Part shown: piece after piece, positions 33,989 through 42,808 of the stretch | How positions within the stretch are numbered: position 1 is the stretch's first letter | Layout of the letters: every line of letters starts with the position of its first letter | The notes under the pieces: generated by a model | Database searches by the model: none | What the model was told of the DNA's origin: nothing | The model's input: the letters and a program-made list of their open reading frames with translations, nothing else | NCBI GenBank assembly: GCA_937926205.1 | Contig: CALEYL010000054.1 | Coordinates: forward strand, 62,001-126,000 | Source: an uncultured Saprospiraceae bacterium | GTDB lineage: Bacteria > Bacteroidota > Bacteroidia > Chitinophagales > Saprospiraceae | Length of the DNA: 64,000 nt | Direction of reading: 5' to 3' | Translations under genes and position numbers: made by a program

Positions 33989-34750
33989 CTAAAATCTCAG
34001 CGACAAACAGCTCAACCCGCCATCTAATTTTTGAAACTCTGAAACGGCAACCGGAATGACTTCAAAACCGGCTGTTTCAATCTTATGTGCCGTTTTTGGA
34101 AAACCTTCCGGCACCAGTACGCGGCCATTTATCCAGAGAGAATTGGCGGTATAGGCTTCGTCTTCGTCAATTTCAATGCATTGAAATGTTTTAAAGGCAG
34201 GCTCTTGTACAAACTCGCCATAAACCAGTAAGTGATTTTCTTCCAGATAAGACACTCCGGTTTTCAGGTGGAGCATTGTTTTCAGCTGCACCGTAGAACC
34301 ACTCATTCCGTATTTTTCCAGAATGGCTATCAATTGAGCGGCGCCGGCGGCGTTGGTACGCGCAGATAGTCCGATGTAGTAATGTTCTCCTACCATCATA
34401 ACATCGCCGGCTTCCAAAGTCCCTGGAGCGTTGATGTAATCTATATGCGCATAATAATCCCTGAGTACTGTTTCCATGCCTGCTGTTTCACCCTGCCGGG
34501 ACAAAGCTCCCGGGCGCGTGATGACGGCGCAGTGCGGCGTGCAAAGGGCTACGTCTTCTATAAAAACAGAATCCGGAAAACGATTATCCGCGTCAAGAAT
34601 CCGGATTTGCAGACCGCAGGATTGTAATACTTCAGCGTATTGCTCATGTTGTCTCACAGCATTGGCATAGTCCGGAACCCCAAGCGAAGCTGTGGTGATG
34701 CCCCGAACAAGTTCGGGGCATGGCCTGCGTAGAATGGCTTTTGTAAACAT
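33989..34750 (-). CDS. Dimethylarginine dimethylaminohydrolase (DDAH)
   Basis: The 253-residue protein follows the Pseudomonas DDAH pattern closely: SLGVPDYANAVRQHEQY, RFPDSVFIEDVALC, VITRPGALSRQGET, TLEAGDVMMVG, MLHLKTGVSYLEENHLL (catalytic His) and the C-terminal DGGLSCLSLRF with nucleophile Cys248. DDAH hydrolyses methylated arginines to citrulline plus methylamines. Its ATG overlaps the stop of the upstream IorB-type gene (TAATG), indicating translational coupling. The N-terminal residues RPCPELVRG are encoded by a perfect palindrome (34698-34721) that looks like a repeat captured in frame. The true enzyme could equally be arginine deiminase-like, but the length and motifs favour DDAH. 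Confidence 0.93.
   Translation of the reverse strand: MFTKAILRRPCPELVRGITTASLGVPDYANAVRQHEQYAEVLQSCGLQIRILDADNRFPDSVFIEDVALCTPHCAVITRPGALSRQGETAGMETVLRDYYAHIDYINAPGTLEAGDVMMVGEHYYIGLSARTNAAGAAQLIAILEKYGMSGSTVQLKTMLHLKTGVSYLEENHLLVYGEFVQEPAFKTFQCIEIDEDEAYTANSLWINGRVLVPEGFPKTAHKIETAGFEVIPVAVSEFQKLDGGLSCLSLRF
34698..34721. repeat. 24-bp palindrome inside the DDAH reading frame
   Basis: ATGCCCCGAAC (34698-34708), two bases and the exact complement (34711-34721). On the coding strand it reads through as part of RPCPELVRGI. Very similar peptides (PCPELVEG) arise from a well-known dispersed palindromic repeat in Bacteroidota, so this is probably a repeat copy that replaced native codons without changing length. 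Confidence 0.6.
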
Positions 34751-37008
34751 TAGCCCAACACCTCTTTGCCCGCAAGGAAGGGTTGGTCGTAAAAACGCTT
34801 ACCTGTCGCTTTGTAAAGCGCATTCGCAAGTGCGCCCATAATAGGCGGATTCAATGGCTCGCCAAGCCCGGTAGGATCAATTTCGTTTTTCACAAAATGA
34901 ACTTCGATGGCTTTTGGCGCTTCGCCGTTGCGGATTAAGCGGTATTTGTCAAAATTATTTTGTTCCGGAAAGCCGTCTTTGAAGGACATCGCACTAAACA
35001 AGGAATGACCGATACCGTCCACGATACCACCTTCAGCAAGGTTGGTAGCAGCGATTGGATTTATGACGATGCCACAGTCAACGGCGCAGTGAACTTTATG
35101 GATCAATGGCTTGCCATTTTCAATGCTTAAGTCTATCACCTGGGCCACATAGGAATTGTGACAGAAGTAGGCAGAAACACCCCTGTGAACGTTAGGTTGT
35201 TGCTGGCCCCAGTTTGATTTTGTGCGTACCAGTTCCAATACTCCGGCGTATCGGGCAGCTTCATAATCGTTGTCTGCTCCGACAGGGTTTTTCAAAGCCC
35301 GATCCAAAAGCTCCAGGCGGAATTCAATAGGATCTTTGCCGGCAGCTTCTGCTACTTCATCCAGAAAAGATTGCTCAGCGCCTGCAATGAAATTCGATCT
35401 TGGCGCCCGGAAAGCTCCTATAGAGATATTGGAATCCAGTGCCCATTCTTCAGCCAGGTAATTGTCAACTGCGCCGGCAGGGAAGCGGTTGGCAGCAACC
35501 GGGCTCTCGGGCAAACCACCTGCCCGCACATGGAATGCGATCAGGTTTTTATTGGCGTCCAGAGCAGCACGGTAAGTAGCGTAGTAGGCCGGGCGGTAAT
35601 TCCCAAAAGTCATGTCGTCTTCACGGCTGTAAACCAGTTTAATCGGAGCGTTCACTTTTTGAGAGATGACAGCTGCTTCCACAACGAAGTGCCCATATAG
35701 CCGTCTTCCAAAGCCCCCACCCTGGCGGGTCATCTGGATATCTACCTTTTCAAGCGGCAAACCGAGTCGGGCTGCCACTGATTTTTCCATGTATTCCGGT
35801 GTTTGAATCGGTCCTACCAGTTCAGCTTTGTCTGCCGTAACATGAGCGAAAAAATTCATCGGCTCCATGGTATTGTGAGCCAGAAAAGGGGCAGAATAGT
35901 TGCGTTCGATAACCTGCGCCGCATTTTTGAAAGCTGCTTCGGGATCACCGTCTTTGCGGGCAACTTTAGCAAGTTTCGCGCCCATTTCTGCCATCTTTGC
36001 CATGTGTTCGGAAGTATTCTCAAGCGCGGCCGGCATTTTTCTCGAACTCAGGGCGCCAGTCATGAAATGCGCGTAAGTATCTGAAAATTCCCCCATTGGT
36101 TCCCACTCCAGCTTCAATGCCTTCCTCGCGTTCATCACCTCCCATGTTGTGTTTCCAACCACAACGACAGCAAGCCCCGGAAACGCCGTGGCATCAAACA
36201 TGTGTTTTTTGTAGTCATCGTTGAAAGTCTGGATGGTAAAAACGTCTTTGATGCCAGGCATAGACCTTGCGGTCGAGTCATCCACTGATTTGAGTTTCAA
36301 ACCAAAAGCAGGCGGGTGGACAATCATGGCGATGAGCATGCCATCACGTTTGTAATCCAGTCCGAATAGCGGCTTTCCCGTCACAATATTAACGCCATCG
36401 ACATTTTTTTGCGAGGTGCCGATGATTTTAAAGTCCTTTATCTCCTTTAGCGTCACTTCCTTAGGAACGGTGACTTTAGCCGCAGCAGCTGCCATTTCAC
36501 CATAACCAGCCGATTTTCCGCTGTTTTTATGGTGAAGAACGCCGGCTTCGGTGGTGATTTCTTCCACAGGTACTTTCCAGGCCTGAGCTGTAGCTTCCCG
36601 CAGCATCTGTCTCGCTGTAGCGCCTGCCATGCGAAGGCTTTGCCATCCCTGTCGGATGGATTGGCTACCGCCAGCCAGTTGCCTGACGTATAAATCCGTA
36701 TTCAGGGGAGCTTGTTCAACGATGACATTTTTCCAGTCAACATCAAGTTCTTCTGCCACAATCATGGGCATGGAGGTCTTGACGTTCTGCCCGATTTCAG
36801 GGTTTGGCGACATGATGGTGACGACGCCGTTCTCGCCTATTTTCAGAAAGCCGTTGATGTTAAACCATTCTTTCGGCATGGCCAACACTTCTTCAGGCGT
36901 TGGTTGACACGATGCCAGCCAGCTGAAACCAAGCACCATACCTCCGCCTGCAAGCGCTGAAGTTTTTAAAAAAGAACGTCTTCCGTATGTTGTTTTTACA
37001 ATAGCCAT
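34750..37008 (-). CDS. Xanthine dehydrogenase-family molybdopterin subunit, IorB type
   Basis: The 752-residue protein has a twin-arginine signal (GRRSFLKTSALAGGGMVLGF), so the folded cofactor-loaded enzyme is exported. It then shows IorB-type molybdopterin-binding blocks: SPNPEIGQNVKTSMPMIVAEEL, LAGGSQSIRQGWQSLR, TRQGGGFGRRLYGHFVVEA and SNFIAGAEQSFLDEVAEAAG. Named relatives are isoquinoline 1-oxidoreductase and aldehyde/nicotinate dehydrogenases; substrate unknown. Start at 37008 because the Tat motif should be near the N-terminus. The 2Fe-2S subunit gene is 90 bp upstream, and DDAH overlaps its stop codon. Confidence 0.9.
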   Translation of the reverse strand: MAIVKTTYGRRSFLKTSALAGGGMVLGFSWLASCQPTPEEVLAMPKEWFNINGFLKIGENGVVTIMSPNPEIGQNVKTSMPMIVAEELDVDWKNVIVEQAPLNTDLYVRQLAGGSQSIRQGWQSLRMAGATARQMLREATAQAWKVPVEEITTEAGVLHHKNSGKSAGYGEMAAAAAKVTVPKEVTLKEIKDFKIIGTSQKNVDGVNIVTGKPLFGLDYKRDGMLIAMIVHPPAFGLKLKSVDDSTARSMPGIKDVFTIQTFNDDYKKHMFDATAFPGLAVVVVGNTTWEVMNARKALKLEWEPMGEFSDTYAHFMTGALSSRKMPAALENTSEHMAKMAEMGAKLAKVARKDGDPEAAFKNAAQVIERNYSAPFLAHNTMEPMNFFAHVTADKAELVGPIQTPEYMEKSVAARLGLPLEKVDIQMTRQGGGFGRRLYGHFVVEAAVISQKVNAPIKLVYSREDDMTFGNYRPAYYATYRAALDANKNLIAFHVRAGGLPESPVAANRFPAGAVDNYLAEEWALDSNISIGAFRAPRSNFIAGAEQSFLDEVAEAAGKDPIEFRLELLDRALKNPVGADNDYEAARYAGVLELVRTKSNWGQQQPNVHRGVSAYFCHNSYVAQVIDLSIENGKPLIHKVHCAVDCGIVINPIAATNLAEGGIVDGIGHSLFSAMSFKDGFPEQNNFDKYRLIRNGEAPKAIEVHFVKNEIDPTGLGEPLNPPIMGALANALYKATGKRFYDQPFLAGKEVLG

Positions 37009-37098
37009 GATTGTGAATTGAATTTGTGAAATTGGGTGGATGCGTTGAATTCGTAAAAAGCACAGCTTATTTAGTGAATTCAACCAATTCGGGTATGA

Positions 37099-37554
37099 TC
37101 AGCCCCCCGCAGCTGTTTTTATGGCCGCTTTAATACGGACATAAGTACCACAGCGACAAATGTTTCCGTTCATCGCGGCTTCAATTTCCGCATCGCTTGG
37201 ATTTGGGTTGTTTTGCAAAAAGGCCGCAGCATTCATAATCTGTCCTGCCTGGCAATAACCACATTGCGCCACATCGTGCTCCAACCAGGCTTTTTGAACA
37301 GGATGATCCCCCTTTTCAGAAAGCCCTTCGATGGTCGTAATGGCTTGATTCCCAACCTGTGAAACGGGTAATTGGCAGGAGCGCATGGCTACTCCTCCAA
37401 GGTGGATCGTACAGGCGCCGCAGGCAGCAATTCCGCAGCCATATTTGGTTCCAACAAGGTTGAGGTGATCACGCAGCACCCAAAGCATAGGTGTAGCCGG
37501 ATCAACGTCGACTTGCTGCTTCTTTCCGTTGATGTTTAAGTTGAAAATTGCCAT
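37099..37554 (-). CDS. 2Fe-2S subunit of IorAB-type molybdoenzyme
   Basis: The 151-residue protein binds two 2Fe-2S clusters. The N-terminal plant-type cluster is in GTKYGCGIAACGACTIHLGG. The C-terminal helical cluster is in CGYCQAGQIMNAAAFL and NGNICRCGTYVRIKAAI. It passes electrons from the molybdopterin subunit encoded next to it. It lacks its own signal peptide, so it should travel with the Tat-exported large subunit. Confidence 0.93.
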   Translation of the reverse strand: MAIFNLNINGKKQQVDVDPATPMLWVLRDHLNLVGTKYGCGIAACGACTIHLGGVAMRSCQLPVSQVGNQAITTIEGLSEKGDHPVQKAWLEHDVAQCGYCQAGQIMNAAAFLQNNPNPSDAEIEAAMNGNICRCGTYVRIKAAIKTAAGG

Positions 37555-37713
37555 GGCGAAGATTTAAATTTTTAAAAACGGCGGTTTACCATTCTAATTG
37601 AATGGAATTCGATGATACAAAGAAACATATTTCGAGGAACTTTATGATACGAAAATCAAAGTAATACTTACAATATTCACATCTTCCGCAGGTAGTCGAT
37701 CGACTTTCTTCCC

Positions 37714-37851
37714 TTACAGCCCGGTTGACTTCTCCATGGCCTCTGTATAGCGCGTCCCCATGACTTTAATTTGTGAAGATGCACTTTCAATTTCCTGCAA
37801 CTCCCGAGCCGTCAGTTTAATGTTGGCTGCACCGAGGTTTTCCATATTCAT
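37714..37851 (-). pseudogene. C-terminal relic of an aldo/keto reductase
   Basis: A 45-residue frame begins MNMENLGAANIKLTARELQ and ends GTRYTEAMEKSTGL. This matches the last 45 residues of aldo/keto reductases (pattern NIGAANVxLTxEELxxI ... GxRYPEAxxKxxG). The catalytic (alpha/beta)8 barrel is missing: upstream in frame a TAG stops the reading after seven codons. It is a fragment left by deletion or recombination between the iorA-like gene and the AraC regulator. Nothing else was seen in 37555-37997 apart from the divergent promoter region. Confidence 0.7.
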
Positions 37852-37997
37852 TGCGTTTTGAATGATGATACAAAATTCAAACTAAAATACGATTTTCAAA
37901 TAGGAATACACTTCTGGCAGGTTTTCCATAAATTGCGGAGGAAAACCAGGGCTGTTCCGACAAATAAACGCCCGCCCGATAAAAGAAATCACGCGCT

Positions 37998-39128
37998 ATG
38001 ATACAGAACTTTTGGCTTGACATGGCCCTCTATCCGGGCTGTGTACAGGGATTTTTCCTCACTTATTTACTTTGGCAAAAAAAAGAAGCCAACCGGCCAG
38101 CCATCCAATACTTCAATGCCCTGCTGTTGACCATTGCGGTTCTGATGTTCCTTCGGGTGACTTATCAGCCTGCGTTTTTCAGAAAATTTGCAGAGATTAT
38201 TTTACTGCCGGATGTCATTCTGTTTCTGACGGGCCCTTTTATTTATCTGTTTACACGGGCATTGCTCCGACTTGACCCGCTTCCGAAGTCCCGTCTGTAC
38301 CCGCACTTTTTGCCGGCCGTGGTACACGTGCTGGTGGTAAATACATTTCTCGGTTTGCATCTGAAAGGCATCCTGCATTACCTGAACCTGCGCCAGATTA
38401 TCGTTGGATTTAACCTGATCGAAGCTTCCGCCATGTTTAGTTTGGCCGTCTACCTGACCTTGAGCCTGCACACGTATCGTTTGTATCGCGATGCTTTTTA
38501 CCAAAAGTATGCTGCGCCATTCATCGGGCGGTTTTTGCGCACTTTTTTTGTCATTTGCCTGGTCCTGCTGCTTTTTTGGCTGGCCGGATTTTTGGTAAAA
38601 GTGCTGCGGAGCCAAACGGATTATTCCATTTACACCTTGTTTTGGGTATTGCTGGTCGCAGCCGTTTATTTTTTGGCTTACAAAATCTGGGCGACGCCGG
38701 CCATCCTGGAACTTCCGCAGGTTTTGGAAAAGGAAGCCGATCTTAACAGAGAAGAACCGGTTTCCCTAACAGCCGTCGCGGAACTGGACGATTATATGCG
38801 CATTCAAAAGCCCTACCTCAACCCGGAAATTAAGATCGGCGACCTGGCAGATGAAATGAATATGCCCAAATACCAGTTGTCACGACTCATCAATCAGGGC
38901 TTTGGCAAAAATTTCTTCGATTTCATCAATGCCTACCGCGTAGAAGCATTCATTACTGCAAAAAAGGATCCCCGACAGGGCGATAGGAACACCCTGGAAC
39001 TGGCCTTTGCGGCCGGATTTAATTCAAAATCAGCGTTCAACCGGGCTTTTCAAAAAGAAACCGGGCACAGTCCCAGGACATATTTTGTAGACGCTTTAGA
39101 GGCTGTTGAGTTGAACCAGGAAATCTAA
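37998..39128 (+). CDS. Membrane-anchored AraC family transcriptional regulator
   Basis: The 376-residue protein has about six hydrophobic segments in residues 5-235 (e.g. FFVICLVLLLFWLAGFLV and YTLFWVLLVAAVYFLAYKI). A C-terminal AraC DNA-binding domain (residues about 260-370) contains IKIGDLADEMNMPKYQLSRLI and LAFAAGFNSKSAFNRAFQKE. Such regulators sense signals at the inner membrane. It is divergent from the molybdoenzyme cluster across the relic and is the obvious candidate regulator of it. Confidence 0.9.
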   Translation: MIQNFWLDMALYPGCVQGFFLTYLLWQKKEANRPAIQYFNALLLTIAVLMFLRVTYQPAFFRKFAEIILLPDVILFLTGPFIYLFTRALLRLDPLPKSRLYPHFLPAVVHVLVVNTFLGLHLKGILHYLNLRQIIVGFNLIEASAMFSLAVYLTLSLHTYRLYRDAFYQKYAAPFIGRFLRTFFVICLVLLLFWLAGFLVKVLRSQTDYSIYTLFWVLLVAAVYFLAYKIWATPAILELPQVLEKEADLNREEPVSLTAVAELDDYMRIQKPYLNPEIKIGDLADEMNMPKYQLSRLINQGFGKNFFDFINAYRVEAFITAKKDPRQGDRNTLELAFAAGFNSKSAFNRAFQKETGHSPRTYFVDALEAVELNQEI

Positions 39129-39231
39129 AGTTGGTAAAATTTCGTCCCACTTTGCAAAATGGGGCGACTTTCCGCCCTGCATAGCCTTCTTTTGCCGCTG
39201 ATTTTTTGTTAAACGAATCATTTATAAAGCT

Positions 39232-40368
39232 ATGAAACGCATCTTTACCACTTTACTGCTCGCCGGAACCACGCTAGCGTTCCTGACGGCGCAAACAGTC
39301 ACTACCATTACCACTTCAGCATCCCGGATCGACGACGATCTGATCTTTGACCAGGCCGGAAATTTGTATGGCTCGAATTACACAGGCTCCGCTGTGTACA
39401 AACGGACACCGGACGGCGTCGAAAGTATTTTTACCAATGGATTGGATAGCCCCAATGGACTGGCATTCAACAGCGCCGGAGATTTGTTTGTCGTAGACAA
39501 CACCGACAACAAAATTTACAAAGTTGCCCCGGATGGCAGCAAAGAAGTCTTTGTTCCTTCGATTCCAGGACCGTCCGGCATTTTGCGCATGCACGACAGC
39601 GACACCTTGCTGGTGACCAGTTACATCATCGATGTCGTTTGGAAACTTGCTCCGGATGGATCCTTTTCTGTCTACCTTACTCACCCGCAGTTCAATGGCC
39701 CTGTTGGCCTTTGTTACGACGACAGCCTGAATCTGTATGTAGCCAATTTCAGCGATCGCCGGATTTTTAAAGTCAATCCTCAGGGCCAGATTACCTTTTT
39801 TACCCAACCGCCACTGGGGCAGTACATCGGCTTCATCGCCTATGCCAATGGGTACATTTATGCGACAGCCATGAACTCCCACAAAATTTACCGGATTGAC
39901 CTGGAAGGGAATTACAGCGTCTGGTTGGGAACAACGGCAGGCTCAACCGACGGCGACGCTTCTGTGGCTAAATTCAACCAGCCCAACGGCATCCGGGCTT
40001 CCAGTACGGGCGATACGCTTTATATTTCAGATTTAGGTACCCGACGTGTGCGGATGGTCACGAATCTCGGTGGCATCAGCGGCGTCAAAGATGAACTGAT
40101 GCCGGAATGGAATCTGGCTGTATTTCCCAACCCGCTGAATAGCGATGGGCAAATTACATTTGAATTGTCAGAAGCAACAATGATCAACCTGGAGCTCTAC
40201 GATGAGCAGGGCCGTTTGGTACGGTCCGTGTTGAATGCGGAGAAACTGAGCACAGGGACTCATCGATATGCCATTAGCAAAAGCGGGTTGGCGCCGGGAA
40301 TTTATTTCCTGCAGATGCAGTCCGGGGATGGGCGGTTATTGTCTAAAAAAGTCGCGATAACCGAATAA
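39232..40368 (+). CDS. NHL/SMP-30-type beta-propeller with T9SS type A sorting tail
   Basis: The 378-residue protein has a signal peptide (TLLLAGTTLAFLTAQ). Its beta-propeller repeats are of NHL/SMP-30 character (SPNGLAFNSAGDLFVVDNTDNKIYKVAPDG is one blade; similar units recur at about 45-residue intervals). The C-terminal T9SS type A tail (about 80 residues) starts at LAVFPNPLNSDG and ends YFLQMQSGDGRLLSKKVAI. It should be exported through the outer membrane and attached to the surface. Ligand or activity unknown. Confidence 0.9.
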   Translation: MKRIFTTLLLAGTTLAFLTAQTVTTITTSASRIDDDLIFDQAGNLYGSNYTGSAVYKRTPDGVESIFTNGLDSPNGLAFNSAGDLFVVDNTDNKIYKVAPDGSKEVFVPSIPGPSGILRMHDSDTLLVTSYIIDVVWKLAPDGSFSVYLTHPQFNGPVGLCYDDSLNLYVANFSDRRIFKVNPQGQITFFTQPPLGQYIGFIAYANGYIYATAMNSHKIYRIDLEGNYSVWLGTTAGSTDGDASVAKFNQPNGIRASSTGDTLYISDLGTRRVRMVTNLGGISGVKDELMPEWNLAVFPNPLNSDGQITFELSEATMINLELYDEQGRLVRSVLNAEKLSTGTHRYAISKSGLAPGIYFLQMQSGDGRLLSKKVAITE

Positions 40369-40388
40369 TAATGGCATCACTTAGTGCC

Positions 40389-41711
40389 TTATTTATCAAC
40401 GCCATCTGCAGTGTTCTCCTCCCTGAATGGATGTCTTGGCGTCCATTCCTCTTTTGGAGCGAGGTAGCTCAGCAGCGCAGGCGTCATGGAGTTGACCACC
40501 GGATTGCAATGGCGGAAATAGCAATAGGTTTCACAAGCCTCTGCGCCAATAGAGCTTTTAATTTCAGTAGCTGTCCTGGAAAAAACGATCTTGCGGAGAC
40601 CTGCTGCAAAAGCTTCACGAACCATATCATAAAGCATGTTCAGATACAACTGAAATGCGGCATTGTGCTGGTCGCTGAAACCCAAAAAATGAGCTTCCAA
40701 TTCGTCGTTGTTGTAAATGGCTGAATGGAAGCCGAGCAATTCGCCTTCCAGAAAATAGCCCCAAACCCGAAAACGGTCGCCAAGCGCCGCTTTTAAGCCA
40801 CTAAAATACTTTGGATGCAGGCGCACGATGTTGAAATCAGCATGGCTTGCCACCTTGCGGTACAGGGTATGAATGGGTTCATCGAGCAACTGAATAGCAG
40901 TAAGATCCAGTTCGCGGCGTTCGATGCCATCCAGTTTGCGGAAAGCCCTTTTTGCGCGAATCCTGTATTTGGAGCTCATCGCCTCGAGATAGTCATCAAA
41001 ATGCAGCCATTCCGGCCGAAGCATCATGCGCATATTGGGCTGAAACGGAATTTCGTACAAACCTTCTTCCCGGAGCAGCGCAGTGAATGGAGCGTGTTGT
41101 GCTTCAAAATCTTTGAAAAGGGCAGCGCTGGCTCCCATCCCCGGAAGGGCTCTTCCGTTACAAAAAAGTTCTGCAGCTGCTTCCAGCAGCAGGGCGCTTT
41201 TGCGTGCATCCGAATATTGGGGATCAAAATGAAAAGCATGCGCGCCGGTCAGCAACATATTGCCACAGATAAGTACCGGGAAATTTGTTTTAGAAGCCAC
41301 AAGCTGTTTGAAGCGATGGCTCAAAGTACTGCCTGGATCAGAAAGCCCTTTAATGTGCTCGGTGGCATTAAATGGCAAAAGTTGACAGCAGGCAACACCA
41401 GCAGGTTTATCCTGATAATAAAAAACGAGATAAGCAAATTTCATGCCCTCAGGAGCGTACTCCTCTAAGGCGTTCAGGTAAGTTCTGGATAAAAAGAGGT
41501 TGTTTTCCGGTGCAGTAGCATCCCAATCAAAAGACAAATCTGAAATGGAGGGATAAACGATACAGTTCCAGTCCTGCAGCGGTAAAGCCAGTTTTTGAAA
41601 CCTTGTTTTTGAAACATATACTGGGGAATGCCAGTTTCCAATGGCCGGATGCCTGACAGCAATAAAGCTTAACAATGGCTGGCTAATGGCAGTAATCAGA
41701 CAAGATTTCAC
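40389..41711 (-). CDS. GNAT/FemAB-like acyltransferase
   Basis: The 440-residue protein has the FemAB-type double-GNAT appearance: LFLSRTYLNALEEY, KFAYLVFYYQDKPAGVACCQLLPF and the C-terminal VWGYFLEGELLGFHSAIYNNDELEAHFLG region with QLYLNMLYDMVREAFAAG. Such enzymes transfer amino acids or acyl groups from tRNA or CoA; the acceptor is unknown. The long antisense frame (217 codons, 40815-41468) has no signature and is disregarded. No operon partner. Confidence 0.75.
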   Translation of the reverse strand: MKSCLITAISQPLLSFIAVRHPAIGNWHSPVYVSKTRFQKLALPLQDWNCIVYPSISDLSFDWDATAPENNLFLSRTYLNALEEYAPEGMKFAYLVFYYQDKPAGVACCQLLPFNATEHIKGLSDPGSTLSHRFKQLVASKTNFPVLICGNMLLTGAHAFHFDPQYSDARKSALLLEAAAELFCNGRALPGMGASAALFKDFEAQHAPFTALLREEGLYEIPFQPNMRMMLRPEWLHFDDYLEAMSSKYRIRAKRAFRKLDGIERRELDLTAIQLLDEPIHTLYRKVASHADFNIVRLHPKYFSGLKAALGDRFRVWGYFLEGELLGFHSAIYNNDELEAHFLGFSDQHNAAFQLYLNMLYDMVREAFAAGLRKIVFSRTATEIKSSIGAEACETYCYFRHCNPVVNSMTPALLSYLAPKEEWTPRHPFREENTADGVDK

Positions 41712-41875
41712 AGGTGATGTTTTAAAATGACAATCAAGAATTAGCGCTTAAGACAATCTCTTTTCGAAAGACACTGACAGATTGATACAACGTGCGAAAC
41801 TGTGGAAAAGTTGATCAAAAATTTTGAGTTTAACCATTTCGCTGATAAAGAAATTTGAAATGTATCCCATGGAAG

Positions 41876-42724
41876 CTACCAATCCCGGGATAGGCGAAGC
41901 CGGATGCCTTTTAGCAGTTTCAGCATTTTAATGTTCAGCGCAGGATTGGCATTGAAGAAATGTTCATTGATGGAAATCCAGTTCTCTTTTCGCCGCAAAT
42001 CGTACAGCTGATCCAATCCGGCACGCCTCGCTTTTTCCAGCGGAGATTTCCAATACAGCGCTTTTTCTGTCAGGGCAAATCCTTCTTTGCAATTGCCGAG
42101 CAGGCTCAGGTCACAAATGAAAAAAATGCGTTCATTGCTGCGTTCTGAGAAAAGGAAAGCTTTTGCTGCATTGCGCAGTTTGTCTACCGACATGGTCAGA
42201 AAGTCTGTATAAATGGTCTCCTGTTCGTTTTGAAAATCGAGATAATCCATAGCAATCTGAAACAAATCGGCCGGTGACCAGACCTCCTGCTGATGCTGGA
42301 GAATGGCTTCAGGAAGGGCAACAGCATTGAGGTCTTTGCAATACTGAATCGTAAATTGGTCGAGCAGGTCTTCACAAAAGAAACGAATCAGCCTGCTGAG
42401 GTCTTCGCTGCTGCGTTCAAGGGTGTTGTAAAATGTATGAATTTTTGCTTCAAGCAGGGTTGCTCTTCTTTGTATGGTGTCGCGAAATCCTGATGTGTAG
42501 ATGCGTTCAGAATATTCCTGGTAACGGGTCAACTGGTTTTCTTCCTCAACCCGTTTGCGCAATTCCACAAAAAACAAGGCACTGAGTTGTTCAGCGATGT
42601 CTTTTTCAAAATCGATTTGAAATTCAGGCGCTTTTGCAACGGACTCTGCCTGTGGCGCACCGCAATTGATGCAAAATTTTGCTTGTTCCGGCAAACTCGT
42701 TCGACATCTTGGACACTGCTTCAT
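41876..42724 (-). CDS. Zinc-ribbon protein with helical body
   Basis: The 282-residue protein opens with a double-CxxC zinc ribbon (Cys4, Cys7, Cys18, Cys21: CPRCRTSLPEQAKFCINC) and then a helical region (residues 30-190) without known fold. The end (SLLGNCKEGFALTEKALYWKSPLEK) resembles bacterial PH-like domains that often follow zinc ribbons. Function unknown. A -7-like TATCTTCG lies at 42762-42769 upstream. Confidence 0.75.
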   Translation of the reverse strand: MKQCPRCRTSLPEQAKFCINCGAPQAESVAKAPEFQIDFEKDIAEQLSALFFVELRKRVEEENQLTRYQEYSERIYTSGFRDTIQRRATLLEAKIHTFYNTLERSSEDLSRLIRFFCEDLLDQFTIQYCKDLNAVALPEAILQHQQEVWSPADLFQIAMDYLDFQNEQETIYTDFLTMSVDKLRNAAKAFLFSERSNERIFFICDLSLLGNCKEGFALTEKALYWKSPLEKARRAGLDQLYDLRRKENWISINEHFFNANPALNIKMLKLLKGIRLRLSRDW

Positions 42725-42808
42725 TTACAACTGTATATGGTTTTATCCTGCATCTGCTATGCGAAGATAAAAATTAACCTGCGCGCATAATGATAAAAAA
42801 TCGCAAGT

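Noticed and set aside
40815..41468. 217-codon plus-strand open frame
   Set aside because: Fully antisense to the GNAT/FemAB-like gene, no signature, no promoter or plausible start context; a shadow frame.
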